A stretch of 64,000 nt of DNA from CAIZQW01 sp942493055 (GTDB lineage: Bacteria > Verrucomicrobiota > Kiritimatiellia > RFP12 > UBA1067). Positions within the stretch are counted from its first letter, which is position 1. Each line of letters opens with the position of its first letter. Below the pieces are notes generated by a model. It was not told the origin of the DNA. It did not search any database and saw only the letters and a program-made list of their open reading frames with translations. Shown piece after piece: positions 24,686-34,084 of the stretch. The stretch is taken from NCBI GenBank assembly GCA_942493055.1, contig OW818680.1, positions 5,704,001-5,768,000 on the forward strand, given 5' to 3'. The translations under genes were made by a program, and so were the position numbers.

Positions 24686-26041
24686 TTATACCGTGACAAT
24701 TCCGAGCGGCTGAGCTGTTTTCCAGGCGCCGCGTGTGAAATCAGGAATGTCCATTGTTGCGCCGCGCTTCAAGGTTGAGCGTTCTGTGAGTTCGAGCAGG
24801 CAACTCCAGGCTGCTGCGTCATAGACATCCATGTCCAACGGAAGACCGTTCTGCAAGCAGTAACAGAGGCGCAGATCCATCAGGAAGTCCATGCCGCCAT
24901 GTCCGCCAACCTTCTTGGCGAAGTCGCCGCTCTTCTTCCACAACGGATGGGTATACTTCTCCTTGACCTCAGCCAGTTGCTTTTCATCCATCCACCCGTG
25001 GGCCTTGGGTTCAAGGGCGATCCGCAACGGATAATCGGCAAGAATACCCTTTGTCCCTGAAATCGTGTTGATGCGGCTGTAGGGGCGCGGACTGGTGGTG
25101 TCATGTTGCACCATGATCGTCCGGCCTTTGAAGGTTTTGATAATGGTCGTGCTCATATCTCCGAGCTTGTAGGGCTGCAAGGCTTCAGGACTGTCCTTGC
25201 CGATCTTTTCTTTTGCATATTCAGACATGCCGAATTGATTGGAACTGATGGAGGTCAGAAATTCAAACTTGTCGCCCCGGTTGATATCCATGTACTGGGC
25301 GATCGGGCCCAGCCCGTGCATCGGATAGGGGCAGCCTGTGTGGTTCTTGCTGTATTCCAGACGCCACATGCCCTGATAGCCACTCTTGCTGAACTTTAAG
25401 GCGCGCAAATCATGGATGTATGCACCTTCGCCATGAACGAGTGTTCCCAGGACGTTTTGACGGCAGAGCATGAGGGCGAGCATTTCGCTTTCGCCGTAAC
25501 AGCAGTTTTCCAGCATCATGTAATGCTGCTGCGTCTTCTCCGAGGTCTCCACGAGTTCCCAGCATTCATCGACTGTCAGCGCCGCAGGAATTTCAGAAAC
25601 TGCATGCTTGCCGGCCTTCATGGCGTAGACCGAAATAGGGGTGTGCCAGTGCCACGGTGTGCAGTTGTAAATCAGGTTGATCTCTTCCATGTCAACCATC
25701 GCCTTCCAGCTCTCCTGCGTGCCGCCAAAAACCTTGGGCTCACGCTTGCCGGCTTTGACCAGCTTGTTTTTTTGCCCTTCGGCGCGATCTTTGATCAAGT
25801 CACAGACTGCAACAATTTCGACCCCCTCAATTTTCGATAGGCGGTCGACAGCACCCGGTCCGCGCTGACCCAGTCCTACAACGCCCACCTTGATCACAGG
25901 GAGTGGCTTTGTCTTGAGGCCCATGACGCTCTTGCTGGTTCCTGAAGTGATCGTCGCACAGGCGGCTGTTTGCGTGGCAATCGCTGCTGCTCCAAGTCCG
26001 GCACATGCGGAACCGAATAGGAAGTCTCTACGTGAATTCAT
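24686..26041 (-). CDS. Tat-exported Gfo/Idh/MocA protein, GH109-like
   Basis: 451 residues. NSRRDFLFGSACAGLG is a twin-arginine signal. The NAD fold is VGVVGLGQRGPGAV. EIPAALTVDECWEL, MMLENCCYGESEMLAL and GEGAYIHDL match the pattern of GH109 alpha-N-acetylgalactosaminidases, which use NAD transiently to cleave alpha-GalNAc (blood-group A, mucin). This assignment is from recall of those motifs. Placed between an NahK-like kinase and an M60 peptidase, it fits mucin-type glycan use. SD AAGGAG precedes the ATG. Confidence 0.82.
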   Translation of the reverse strand: MNSRRDFLFGSACAGLGAAAIATQTAACATITSGTSKSVMGLKTKPLPVIKVGVVGLGQRGPGAVDRLSKIEGVEIVAVCDLIKDRAEGQKNKLVKAGKREPKVFGGTQESWKAMVDMEEINLIYNCTPWHWHTPISVYAMKAGKHAVSEIPAALTVDECWELVETSEKTQQHYMMLENCCYGESEMLALMLCRQNVLGTLVHGEGAYIHDLRALKFSKSGYQGMWRLEYSKNHTGCPYPMHGLGPIAQYMDINRGDKFEFLTSISSNQFGMSEYAKEKIGKDSPEALQPYKLGDMSTTIIKTFKGRTIMVQHDTTSPRPYSRINTISGTKGILADYPLRIALEPKAHGWMDEKQLAEVKEKYTHPLWKKSGDFAKKVGGHGGMDFLMDLRLCYCLQNGLPLDMDVYDAAAWSCLLELTERSTLKRGATMDIPDFTRGAWKTAQPLGIVTV

Positions 26042-26192
26042 TGTCTCTGCTCCTTTTGTTTGGTTGCTTTTAGCGGATAAATGACTTTTTGAATAGTATC
26101 ATTATTCCATCAGTTTGTCGTTAATAAAAATTGAAAAATGAACAAAAAATGTAACATATCGCGTTTCATGGCGATACTGATAAGTGTGCTGG

Positions 26193-28436
26193 TTATTTTG
26201 CAAAGACACGCGCATCCTTTGGAGCCGGATACGTGGCGCAGGTTTTTCGCGCTTCTTCGCTAATTGGAATATTCCAGGAATCAAAGATGGAGGCCATGTT
26301 TTCGCCCGTCACTTTGGAGAGACGTGTACACCATTGATCGCGCTTTTGCAGATCGTTCTTGGGACGCTCGCTCCCCGGTATAAGCCGGTACTCGGCAAAG
26401 AGCTTCTCAAAAGCTTCCCAGCCATAAGCTTGCTGGATGCGGACAAACATCTCTAAGGCAAGGAACGGGTCGCGCTTCCAGGTGTCATACGGCTTGTTGT
26501 TGCTGAGCCATGTTGTATAGCTGCGTGTGGCTTCGTTCTTCATGCGCGTTTGACGCGGGGTCAGGCCGCACATCTTCTCCATGCAGTAGAGCGTGAAGAA
26601 GTTGACGGTCACCTCCCCGGTTCCTTCAAAGGTCCAGTCGCCATTCTGGTGGTTGTGGCCGATCTCATGGAAAAATCCCCAGTCCCCCTTTGCTTTCAGC
26701 CCTTCGAGGTTGACGAGGTCCTTGGTGGTTACATTCGGAATCATGATGGGGTAGCCTGCATGCATCCAGCCCGCGCAAAGCTGGTCGTCTCCGACAAGAC
26801 GCTCCGCAGTGCGACGTGTCGTTGGGAGCGCGGTCAGTTTAGCATCGAGGTCCGCAACGTCGTCCCAGAACTTCATCAAGGCGACAGGGTCGGCAATGGC
26901 CGCGAACTGGCTGCGGGGGACGGTCAGGATGATCTTATTGCTTTCAATCTCACCATAAGGGGCAGGGGCGTTTGTTATCGTGGCCCATGCGGCAAGTGAA
27001 TCCCGTCCGACTTTGAACCATGCGGCCTTGCAGGCACCGCGGATGGTGACATCGATTGCGCGTTCATCGCCTTGCACAGAGTCGGGGACAACTACGTACA
27101 CAAGTCCGCCGAAGGGCGATGAGGCTATGGTCGTGAGGTTCGTGAGAGGGATTTCGATATCGACCTTGGGTGCGCGCGACCATTGTCCGTGGCGGGTGTT
27201 GTCGCATGTCGTCGAGCCAATACGGAGTCTGAGCTTCTTCTTTTCCGAGCCGGGCTGGAGAGTAATCGTCACAGGCTCTCCAGCGGAAGCAAAGAGGCCT
27301 GTGCTGTGCCATTTCGGGACATCCATGTTGATGGAGAGTCTCCTGGCCTCGCGCGGGATGCTCTTGTCAACAGTGCCGGGATAGGAGGTTGCAGCAGGTG
27401 AGGCTTTCCACTGCTGAAGGGGCTTGCTCTGCCAGGCGCTTTGGAAGTCGATGATTTTTAAACGCGCGGCAATGTCGGCTTCCTTGATTGGATTTTTTGT
27501 TGTGGGCACCTTGTTTGCAGCTTCAGACTTCATGAGCGCGGCGAGGCGTTTGCCAATCGCGGAGGTGTCGTTGTCATCCAAGAGCGTCTTGATCGCGCAG
27601 AGCGTCGCACCTGCTTGCGCGAAGCTCGCTTTGCTGGCCTCTGGGGAGGCGACAATGTCAAGCGCCTCCAAGACGGTTGCGCCAGCAGGGATCGTCTGAA
27701 CAGCGAAACCCGCATCGGATGTCCGATCCAGCAAGCCGTCTGCGACGTAAAGACCTGCGGGATTCAATAGACGGTTGAAACGGCTCTCGCCCTTGACCGT
27801 TTTTTTGCTGGCCATCATCCATCCCCAGCCAATCGCGGATGTCATGAAGCCTCCGCCTTGCTTCAGGTAGGCGCGCACAGGCTCGAGCTCCTTTTCAGGA
27901 ATATCTTCAGCATAGCCGACCAAAGCCCCGGTCGTGCTTGAGAGTTGCGACCACTCTTTAAGTTCAGCGACCTTTATATCTGCCCCGAGCAGCGCTTGCA
28001 GGGCCGGGAGGAGGGCGGTATTCTTGAAGACGAGTACGGTTGTCTTGCCTTGCAGTGTCCATTGAAAGGCATTTCGCATGAAGGTACCGGTGTCGCCTTT
28101 TTTAAAGGAGGATGCGGAATAGAAGTCCGGGTGCCCCAGCGCGACGACGCGTCCCTTTTCATACTGTGCCGCCACCGCGACTGGCATCGCAGCTTTTCCA
28201 AGCTTCCCCATGACCAGGGGCGTGGAGTTTCCGCCTTCGCACAGGAGAACACCAGGAATGCCGCTCGACTCAATGGCCGTGACATCCTTCAATAATGCGG
28301 TCCGTGGGTTTTGCGCTTGATCAGTCAGCGCGGCAATTGAATAATTTACGAAAGTTAAATGAATGATTAATAAACTAAAAACGCGCGCGGTTGACATGTG
28401 CGATCGTGTGATGTAATGCTGAATTCCCCTGTTCAT
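26193..28436 (-). CDS. M60-family (enhancin-like) secreted metallopeptidase
   Basis: 747 residues. The N-terminus is a hydrophobic leader (ARVFSLLIIHLTFVNYSIAA), with AGGGGG before the first ATG favouring the long start. A large N-terminal region of mixed beta structure precedes a peptidase domain with the zinc motif HEIGHNHQ near residue 590 and a downstream glutamate in GTGEVTVN, as in M60 gluzincins. M60-like enzymes cut glycosylated mucin proteins next to O-glycans. It is the most upstream gene of the GalNAc cluster, 151 bases before the GH109-like gene. No terminator is visible between them. Confidence 0.85.
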   Translation of the reverse strand: MNRGIQHYITRSHMSTARVFSLLIIHLTFVNYSIAALTDQAQNPRTALLKDVTAIESSGIPGVLLCEGGNSTPLVMGKLGKAAMPVAVAAQYEKGRVVALGHPDFYSASSFKKGDTGTFMRNAFQWTLQGKTTVLVFKNTALLPALQALLGADIKVAELKEWSQLSSTTGALVGYAEDIPEKELEPVRAYLKQGGGFMTSAIGWGWMMASKKTVKGESRFNRLLNPAGLYVADGLLDRTSDAGFAVQTIPAGATVLEALDIVASPEASKASFAQAGATLCAIKTLLDDNDTSAIGKRLAALMKSEAANKVPTTKNPIKEADIAARLKIIDFQSAWQSKPLQQWKASPAATSYPGTVDKSIPREARRLSINMDVPKWHSTGLFASAGEPVTITLQPGSEKKKLRLRIGSTTCDNTRHGQWSRAPKVDIEIPLTNLTTIASSPFGGLVYVVVPDSVQGDERAIDVTIRGACKAAWFKVGRDSLAAWATITNAPAPYGEIESNKIILTVPRSQFAAIADPVALMKFWDDVADLDAKLTALPTTRRTAERLVGDDQLCAGWMHAGYPIMIPNVTTKDLVNLEGLKAKGDWGFFHEIGHNHQNGDWTFEGTGEVTVNFFTLYCMEKMCGLTPRQTRMKNEATRSYTTWLSNNKPYDTWKRDPFLALEMFVRIQQAYGWEAFEKLFAEYRLIPGSERPKNDLQKRDQWCTRLSKVTGENMASIFDSWNIPISEEARKTCATYPAPKDARVFAK

Positions 28437-28547
28437 TAAGCCCCCTAAAACGAATCAACGTTTTGATTAATTTTCTGAATGATAACTAAACGGATTTTAG
28501 ATTGCAATACAAAAAATGAAGTTAAAGTGAAAGAGTAAATAAAAAAA

Positions 28548-28571
28548 CAGGGCTTCGTTTCCGAAGCCCTG
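28548..28571 (-). terminator. Rho-independent terminator of the first discoidin-like gene
   Basis: CAGGGCTTCG and CGAAGCCCTG form a perfect 10-base stem with a 4-base loop. On the minus strand it is followed by seven T residues. It lies 31 bases past the stop of the gene at 28602. Confidence 0.93.
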
Positions 28572-28601
28572 TTCATACGACATGCGTTGCTGACTACGAA
28601 A

Positions 28602-29264
28602 TTACAGGTCTTTTCCGAAGACTTCGATTTCCGTATAGTGGTTCATCTCATTCGAGGTGTTTCCACGGCTATAGAAACGGAAGTAGCGGCCCTTGACGCC
28701 ATTGACTGCGAAGGGGCGGCCCTTATTGTCTTCCACATATTCCTTTTCCTTGCCCGCGCCGAGCTTGGAGGAGTTGTCGTGGTCGTTGTTGAAGACGGTC
28801 TGCACGCCATCGATGAAGTCCGGATCATTGGAGATCTGGCAGACGACATCGCGATAGACGCGTGCTTCACCATGATAGTGCCAAATGCAGCCTGCGTAGA
28901 TTTCTTTTTCTTTGCCCAGGTCGATCTGGACCCATTGGGTGTTCGGCCCGAGTTCGACGTAGGTCGCTGCATCATGCTCCTTGTCGCCGTCTGTTACGAA
29001 GGCGAGTTCGCCGATGATGGGCTCTGCATCACTCGAAGTGACCTTGCAACCCTTGGAGAGCAGCTTGGTGCCTGTCGGAACTTGGATCGGGTCACGATCT
29101 TTTCCGCCGCGCGCGGGTTCCAAGTTCGGGGAGCGGATATCCTTCGGGGTACCGGTGAAGCAGGGCTTCGGAACTTCGACTTTGAGGTTGACTTTCTCTT
29201 GTGCTACAGCAGCAATGGCCACGCCTGTGGCAAGTGCTACCAGTGTCAGTGTTTTGAGGTTCAT
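28602..29264 (-). CDS. Secreted discoidin (F5/8 type C)-like protein, paralogue 1
   Basis: 220 residues with a signal peptide (LVALATGVAIAAVAQ). The mature part has WVQIDLGKEKEIYAG and VYRDVVCQISNDPDF, then GRYFRFYSRGNTSNE and a YTEIEVFG end. This is the beta-sandwich order of F5/8 type C (CBM32-like) modules. It is probably a periplasmic or surface carbohydrate-binding protein; no catalytic motif is seen. It is a close paralogue of the gene at 29388, and the duplicated unit includes the upstream leader. AAGGAGAG precedes the start. Confidence 0.75.
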   Translation of the reverse strand: MNLKTLTLVALATGVAIAAVAQEKVNLKVEVPKPCFTGTPKDIRSPNLEPARGGKDRDPIQVPTGTKLLSKGCKVTSSDAEPIIGELAFVTDGDKEHDAATYVELGPNTQWVQIDLGKEKEIYAGCIWHYHGEARVYRDVVCQISNDPDFIDGVQTVFNNDHDNSSKLGAGKEKEYVEDNKGRPFAVNGVKGRYFRFYSRGNTSNEMNHYTEIEVFGKDL

Positions 29265-29387
29265 GGGGTCTCTCCTTGTCTGCTTCTCACGAAGCGTGTT
29301 GGTTGTTGTAAATTTGAGGCTAAATTATGTCATAGGTGCGTGGCGTTTGTCCAGTCAGAACTGCCCTAAAATCGGTGCTTATGCCGC

Positions 29388-30056
29388 TCATGGCAGGTCT
29401 TTTCCGAAAACTTCGATTTCTGTATAGTGGTTCATCTCGTTCGAGGTGTTGCCACGGCTATAGAAACGGAGGTAACGGCCCTTGACGCCGTTGATCGCGA
29501 ACGGGCGGCCCTTGTTATCTTCCACGTACTCCTTATCCTTGCCGGCACCTAGCTTGGAGGAGTTGTCGTGGTCGTTGTTGAAGACGGTATGTACGTCATT
29601 GATAAAATCCGGGTCGTTGGAGACTTGGCAGACGACATCACGATAGACGCGTACTTCTTCACCGTGATAGTGCCAGATGCAGGCTGCGTAGATCACCTTT
29701 TCGTTCGCAAGGTCGAGTTGGACCCACTGGACGTTTGGCCCGAGTTCGAGGACGGCCGCCAAGTCATGCTCCTTGTCGCCGTCTGTTACAAGCGCGAATT
29801 CGCCCATGAGGGGCTCTGCTTGACTGGAGGTGACCTTGCAATCTTTGGAGAGCAGCTTCGTACCGGCAGGGACTTTAATCGGATCACGATCTTTGCCGTT
29901 GCGAGAAGGTTCCATGTTCGGGGTTCGGATGTCCTTCGTCGTGCCTCCGAAGCATGGTTTGGGAAGGTCGATCTTGAGCGTGACCTTCTCCTCTGCGGCC
30001 ACAGCAATGACGAGGCCTGTAGCAAGTGCCGCGATTGTCAGTGTTTTGAGGTTCAT
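29388..30056 (-). CDS. Secreted discoidin (F5/8 type C)-like protein, paralogue 2
   Basis: 222 residues from 30056; the longer frame from 30119 runs into the ApbE gene and has no signal peptide. It is roughly 80% identical to paralogue 1, and its last ~80 residues (from FNNDHDNSSKLGAG onward) are almost unchanged. Differences cluster in the N-terminal half, for instance a one-residue insertion in HYHGEEVRVYRD. A C8 run precedes the start. It lies 49 bases past the ApbE stop on the same strand. Confidence 0.75.
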   Translation of the reverse strand: MNLKTLTIAALATGLVIAVAAEEKVTLKIDLPKPCFGGTTKDIRTPNMEPSRNGKDRDPIKVPAGTKLLSKDCKVTSSQAEPLMGEFALVTDGDKEHDLAAVLELGPNVQWVQLDLANEKVIYAACIWHYHGEEVRVYRDVVCQVSNDPDFINDVHTVFNNDHDNSSKLGAGKDKEYVEDNKGRPFAINGVKGRYLRFYSRGNTSNEMNHYTEIEVFGKDLP

Positions 30057-30105
30057 TGGTTCCCCCCCCTTGTCTGCTTCTCGCGAAGCGTGTTCGTTGT
30101 TGACT

Positions 30106-31056
30106 TTAAATATCCGCAAAACGGAATTTTTGAACAGGAGACCGTATCTTGTCCATCCACAAAGGCTGGTCCCTGGCTACAAGCGCTCCGCATCCGGGCA
30201 GCTTGTCACAACAGGACTTGATCTCACTCCACGACATTCCGAGGAAGGACGTGGAGAGCGCATCCGCCAGTGCTGCTGTGGGGGCGTACGACCATGATCC
30301 TGCATGCTGCACTGCCGCCATACCTCGTCTTACATCCACGACGTGCTCCCCCTTCTCGTCAAATCCAGATCCGCTGATGGCTGCGTCTTGAAGTCTCAAA
30401 CTGTCCAGTCCTGTACGCACCTTCCAGTCGCCGCCGACACCTACGGGCCAACCTTTTTCGCCATCTCCCATCGAACCTCGGGCTAAAACCGAGCTCGTTC
30501 CTCCATGAATCAGAAAATCCTTTAAATCCCAATCATCTATTAGCATGTCGCATGCCAAGTCAAGAGCATAGCCTTTTCCAATAGCGCCGAAGTCGAGTTC
30601 GAGTGGTGTCGGTTCCCCGTTGCGATCAGGGGTGACAGCGACCAGATAGTTGTCCTTGTCAATGATCAGTCGATTCATGCCGCAGGTGGCAAAGGCGGCG
30701 TTGAGTTCATCGTCAGTCAGCCCCTTCCAACGGTGGTTGACCTCACGGAGTTTATCCATGACAGTTCCGACCGTCACATCAAAGACGCCATTTGTTGCAG
30801 CACAGACTTGCGTGGAGATCAAGAGCAACTCCATCATTTCAGGTGCGACCCGATAGGTCTCGCCGGGTTTGAGGCGACTGATGAGCGCCACCTCGCTGAC
30901 ATCAAGAAACCGGCTGAGGAGCATCTCCAGCCGGTCAATCCGTTCGAATATCTTGTGAGCTGCGCTATAGGCCAGCTTTTCATCAGCCTCTACGACCATC
31001 AGCTCAAAGATGGTCGACATGGCTTTGTGTTGATATTTTTTTACGTTGGAATTCAT
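30106..31056 (-). CDS. apbE: FAD:protein FMN transferase (ApbE), no signal peptide
   Basis: 316 residues. HKAMSTIFEL corresponds to the MGT-type N-terminal block, ELDFGAIGKGYALD and LIHGGTSSVLA to the flavin site, and APTAALADALSTSFLG to the C-terminal metal-site block. ApbE attaches FMN to Ser/Thr of proteins such as RnfD/RnfG. Unlike the copy at 42773, it has no lipoprotein signal, so it may act inside the cell or be exported with a partner. It lies between the heptahaem gene repeat and the paralogous secreted proteins; no target is seen beside it. Confidence 0.88.
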   Translation of the reverse strand: MNSNVKKYQHKAMSTIFELMVVEADEKLAYSAAHKIFERIDRLEMLLSRFLDVSEVALISRLKPGETYRVAPEMMELLLISTQVCAATNGVFDVTVGTVMDKLREVNHRWKGLTDDELNAAFATCGMNRLIIDKDNYLVAVTPDRNGEPTPLELDFGAIGKGYALDLACDMLIDDWDLKDFLIHGGTSSVLARGSMGDGEKGWPVGVGGDWKVRTGLDSLRLQDAAISGSGFDEKGEHVVDVRRGMAAVQHAGSWSYAPTAALADALSTSFLGMSWSEIKSCCDKLPGCGALVARDQPLWMDKIRSPVQKFRFADI

Positions 31057-31084
31057 GGTCGAGATTATGGCTCTTCACGGTTAG

Positions 31085-31332
31085 TCGAAAATCTCACCGC
31101 AAAAGCCGCAAATGGTGCGTGGCTATCTCATCCGCCTCACCCGTGAATACACGGACGGCGGAATGGATAGCCACGCGGAGTAAGATGAAAGGTGTGATCA
31201 AGGAAAAAAGGAGGTTACTGTTATCAGCAGTATCAAATTCATTTTCAGCGCAAATGTTCGCTCCGCCGTCCGTGTATTCACGGGTGAGGCGGGCGTGACA
31301 TTTGCGCTCCAATAGCGGTTTTTGCGCTAAAA
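31085..31332. repeat. Long palindromic repeat, family R2, copy A
   Basis: About 250 bases. The left arm has CCGCAAAAGCCGC, then CCGCCTCACCCGTG and ACACGGACGGCGGA. The right arm has TCCGCCGTCCGTGT and CACGGGTGAGGCGG, then GCGGTTTTTGCG. The arms are mirror images of each other, and each arm can fold on itself. The centre of this copy is degenerate. It lies between apbE and the heptahaem cytochrome gene. No coding frame is credible. Confidence 0.85.
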
Positions 31333-31342
31333 CACGAAGCAA

Positions 31343-34069
31343 TTATTCCTTCCGTCCACCCGTGATGAGCATCCAGGTGCAGATCGCCACAAAGCAGAGG
31401 GTGACACAGCGGTGTGCCTTGAGCAGGATCCATTGCCACTCGGTGCCAAACCAGGTCATCATCGGAGCCACGGCCGTAAAGACGACCAAGATGCCGAAGA
31501 TCAACATGATCATCCAAACCGTATTGCGCTTCCCATTCGAAATGCGCTTGGAGCCCCTGAACCAGATCAGCAGGATCAAGCACATGGCGAAGAGTCCGCC
31601 CGCGACCATGTGGAAGACCAGGACGTAGCCTGTCATCAGATGGAAGAACCATCCCAGAAGCCCCGAGAGGGTGAGGTAGGCGCTTGCCAAGGCGATGCCG
31701 AAAGCCGCGCCCATGTCGATCCATGCCAGCAGGTCTTGCATCTTGGTGTGCCGGGCCTCATAATGCTCTTCGCCTTTCAACAAGGCGGGGATGGCTGCTG
31801 CGACAAAGGCAATCGAAACCATCACGACAAAGGCAAAGACGATCCAGAGGAAGATCTTGAAGAGCGGGCGCATCAGGAAGGTTGAGCCAAAGAGCTTGTT
31901 ATAGCTGCTGGATAAGCCCATGTATGCGATTTGCGCCTTCACGAGTTTGTGCGTCGTCAGCAGCGGTCCTGTGGACTCGACATTCGCAAAGAAGAACTTG
32001 GAATCAACGGTATGGCAATCTGCGCACTTGGCCGGCTTTGCACCCCGCGCCATGCGTGCACTGCGAACGTCATGTCCGAAGGACCAGGAGACAGCTTCTG
32101 CCCGCTTGTCTTCCTTGGCATCCAGGCTGCCCCCTTGTGTGAGCGACCAGACCTGCCCATGCGCGACATAGACGGCATCCTTCACGCCGGCTGCGTTCAG
32201 GCGCTTCAATCCTGCTGCGACCATCTCTTCTGTAACAGAGTAATCGGTCCCAGCAAGTCCTGTTGCATTTTGGATAACAAAGTCGCTCAGGAGTGACTCA
32301 AACTTGCCCTCCTTGTACCAGCCGATGACAATCTTGTCCGCAGGGAGCGTGGAGTTGGTTGCAATCACTGCATCGCCTTCGCCCCCTCGGTAGTAGAGTT
32401 TGCCTCTCAACGACAAGGCTCCAAAACCCTTTGTGGAAGCGAGCGGAGACGCATCGAGTGTCTGGAGCAGGTTTTTCAGCAAAGTCTTGTTGGCTTCAAA
32501 CACAGGAATCTCTGCTTCCTTCAGCTTGGACACATCTGCTTCCCAGTCAAAGCTCGGCATCGTTGTCACGATGTTGGTCTTGCCTTGATACCAGTAGCCA
32601 TCTGCCACACTCACGTTGCCAGCCGGTACAGCCAGACCATCGACATTTTTCTTGTAGGCATGACCCTTGGATACCAGGATAGGCGTGCCAGGAATATTGG
32701 GATCGGTAGCCAAGATCGCCAATACTTCGCCAACCTGTTCGCGGACGGAGAGAAGGTCCTTTGCAGCCTCCATCACCTTGTCAGGGGCGATGGGGGTGAG
32801 CTTGTCATTCGTTCCTGTTGCCCAGTAGGCCGGCCATACCATGCGACGAGGCTCGATTTTGCCTGCATCGTTTCGGATAAAGACAGGCTCCATGATAAAG
32901 GGCTGTGCTGTGACCCAGCGTGCACGGCCATAAACGCCCATGCGATTGGCCCGTGACGTGCGTACTTGTGCAAGGTTGCCATTCTCCGTGACACCAGAGT
33001 GGCAAGCGGTGCAACTCAGTTTGTCAAAGTGGGTGACCGGGATGCCGACATGTTTGGGCATGGGGGCTCCGAAACGTCCGGTCTTTGCGCCCTTGCCGCC
33101 GAGGTGGCAGCCTGCGCAGCTTGCTGTTGCGCGGGTCATGTCCATCTTGCCGGTGGTATCGCCGAGATAGCCACGGGCGATGGAGTGGTTCAGACCATTC
33201 GCATGGCAGTCTGTGCAGGTCATGCCTGCGCGCAGATGCACATCGCCGTCAATGTCGTGTCCTTCCATTCCTGCTTGCGTGGTGGAGTGGCAGTTGAGGC
33301 AGTTCTCATTGCGTGGCTTGCTCACTTCCAACACGGTGCGGTTTTTGACATCAAACTTGCTCTTGTCATAGACGATATGTGGCGGAACAGCGTAGGAAGA
33401 GTCATCGCGGTTGAGGCCGCGCAGGACGCCCCAGTAGTCCTTGACGCGTTCACCCATGCCGAGCACCTCACCAAGACCTAGTGCGCCGGTCGCAGACCAG
33501 CGGAAGTTCTGCCGGGTGATCAGGCGCGCCCATTCGCTGTGGTCATACGCCTTGTCAACACTGTGGCAGGCGAAGCAGTTGATTTCAAGCGTGCCAGAGA
33601 CTTCCCAGCGGGCATGGGGTCCGCCCTCGGCGTAGAGATCTTCGGGGTCTGAGACATCGCCGCCCGGCATGTGTCGTCCAAAGGTGTGGGTCCACTGCCA
33701 GTTGGACATGCCGATCTCCGAGGGCTTGTAGAGCCTCGGCCAGTCGCGCAAGCCCATCGGGATCTGTGAGCCGCTGACAGGGTCGATCAAGAACCAGGGT
33801 TCCGACGGACGTCCACAAACACCGTTGGTACGAGACATGTTAAAGTGCCAGCCGCCTGCGATGGTGTCGTAGTCGTGGCACTGGCCGCAGGTCTTGCGCG
33901 TGCTGACGGGAAGCACGTTTTGTGTTCCCGGCACGATCGCATCACCGAACTCGTCGTTCAGTGCAAGACGGTGTACCGGAATAACGCGCCCGCCATCGTA
34001 GTGTGATTCGACCACTGCAAAGGTCGAGCCCGCTGCAAGGGCGAGGAGGGAGAAGAGTATGTTTTTCAT
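31343..34069 (-). CDS. Heptahaem cytochrome c fused to a membrane domain
   Basis: 908 residues. A signal peptide (ILFSLLALAAGSTFA) is followed by seven CxxCH sites: CGQCH (61-65), CFACH, CLNCH, CTDCH, CAGCH, CTACH and CADCH. The last comes near residue 690, after a ~280-residue stretch without haem sites. The final ~170 residues hold about five membrane helices. HLMTGYVLVFH and a later AHRC give histidines that could bind b-type haem, so quinol or membrane electron exchange is possible. It is probably an electron carrier between the membrane and the periplasm. It is the only multihaem cytochrome of this kind in the window. Function is inferred. Confidence 0.85.
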   Translation of the reverse strand: MKNILFSLLALAAGSTFAVVESHYDGGRVIPVHRLALNDEFGDAIVPGTQNVLPVSTRKTCGQCHDYDTIAGGWHFNMSRTNGVCGRPSEPWFLIDPVSGSQIPMGLRDWPRLYKPSEIGMSNWQWTHTFGRHMPGGDVSDPEDLYAEGGPHARWEVSGTLEINCFACHSVDKAYDHSEWARLITRQNFRWSATGALGLGEVLGMGERVKDYWGVLRGLNRDDSSYAVPPHIVYDKSKFDVKNRTVLEVSKPRNENCLNCHSTTQAGMEGHDIDGDVHLRAGMTCTDCHANGLNHSIARGYLGDTTGKMDMTRATASCAGCHLGGKGAKTGRFGAPMPKHVGIPVTHFDKLSCTACHSGVTENGNLAQVRTSRANRMGVYGRARWVTAQPFIMEPVFIRNDAGKIEPRRMVWPAYWATGTNDKLTPIAPDKVMEAAKDLLSVREQVGEVLAILATDPNIPGTPILVSKGHAYKKNVDGLAVPAGNVSVADGYWYQGKTNIVTTMPSFDWEADVSKLKEAEIPVFEANKTLLKNLLQTLDASPLASTKGFGALSLRGKLYYRGGEGDAVIATNSTLPADKIVIGWYKEGKFESLLSDFVIQNATGLAGTDYSVTEEMVAAGLKRLNAAGVKDAVYVAHGQVWSLTQGGSLDAKEDKRAEAVSWSFGHDVRSARMARGAKPAKCADCHTVDSKFFFANVESTGPLLTTHKLVKAQIAYMGLSSSYNKLFGSTFLMRPLFKIFLWIVFAFVVMVSIAFVAAAIPALLKGEEHYEARHTKMQDLLAWIDMGAAFGIALASAYLTLSGLLGWFFHLMTGYVLVFHMVAGGLFAMCLILLIWFRGSKRISNGKRNTVWMIMLIFGILVVFTAVAPMMTWFGTEWQWILLKAHRCVTLCFVAICTWMLITGGRKE

Positions 34070-34084
34070 GAGTTAGATCCTATC

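Noticed and set aside
31085..31332. Insertion sequence with a transposase
   Set aside because: The inverted arms suggest a mobile element, but there is no transposase frame inside any copy, so only a MITE-like or structural repeat is claimed.
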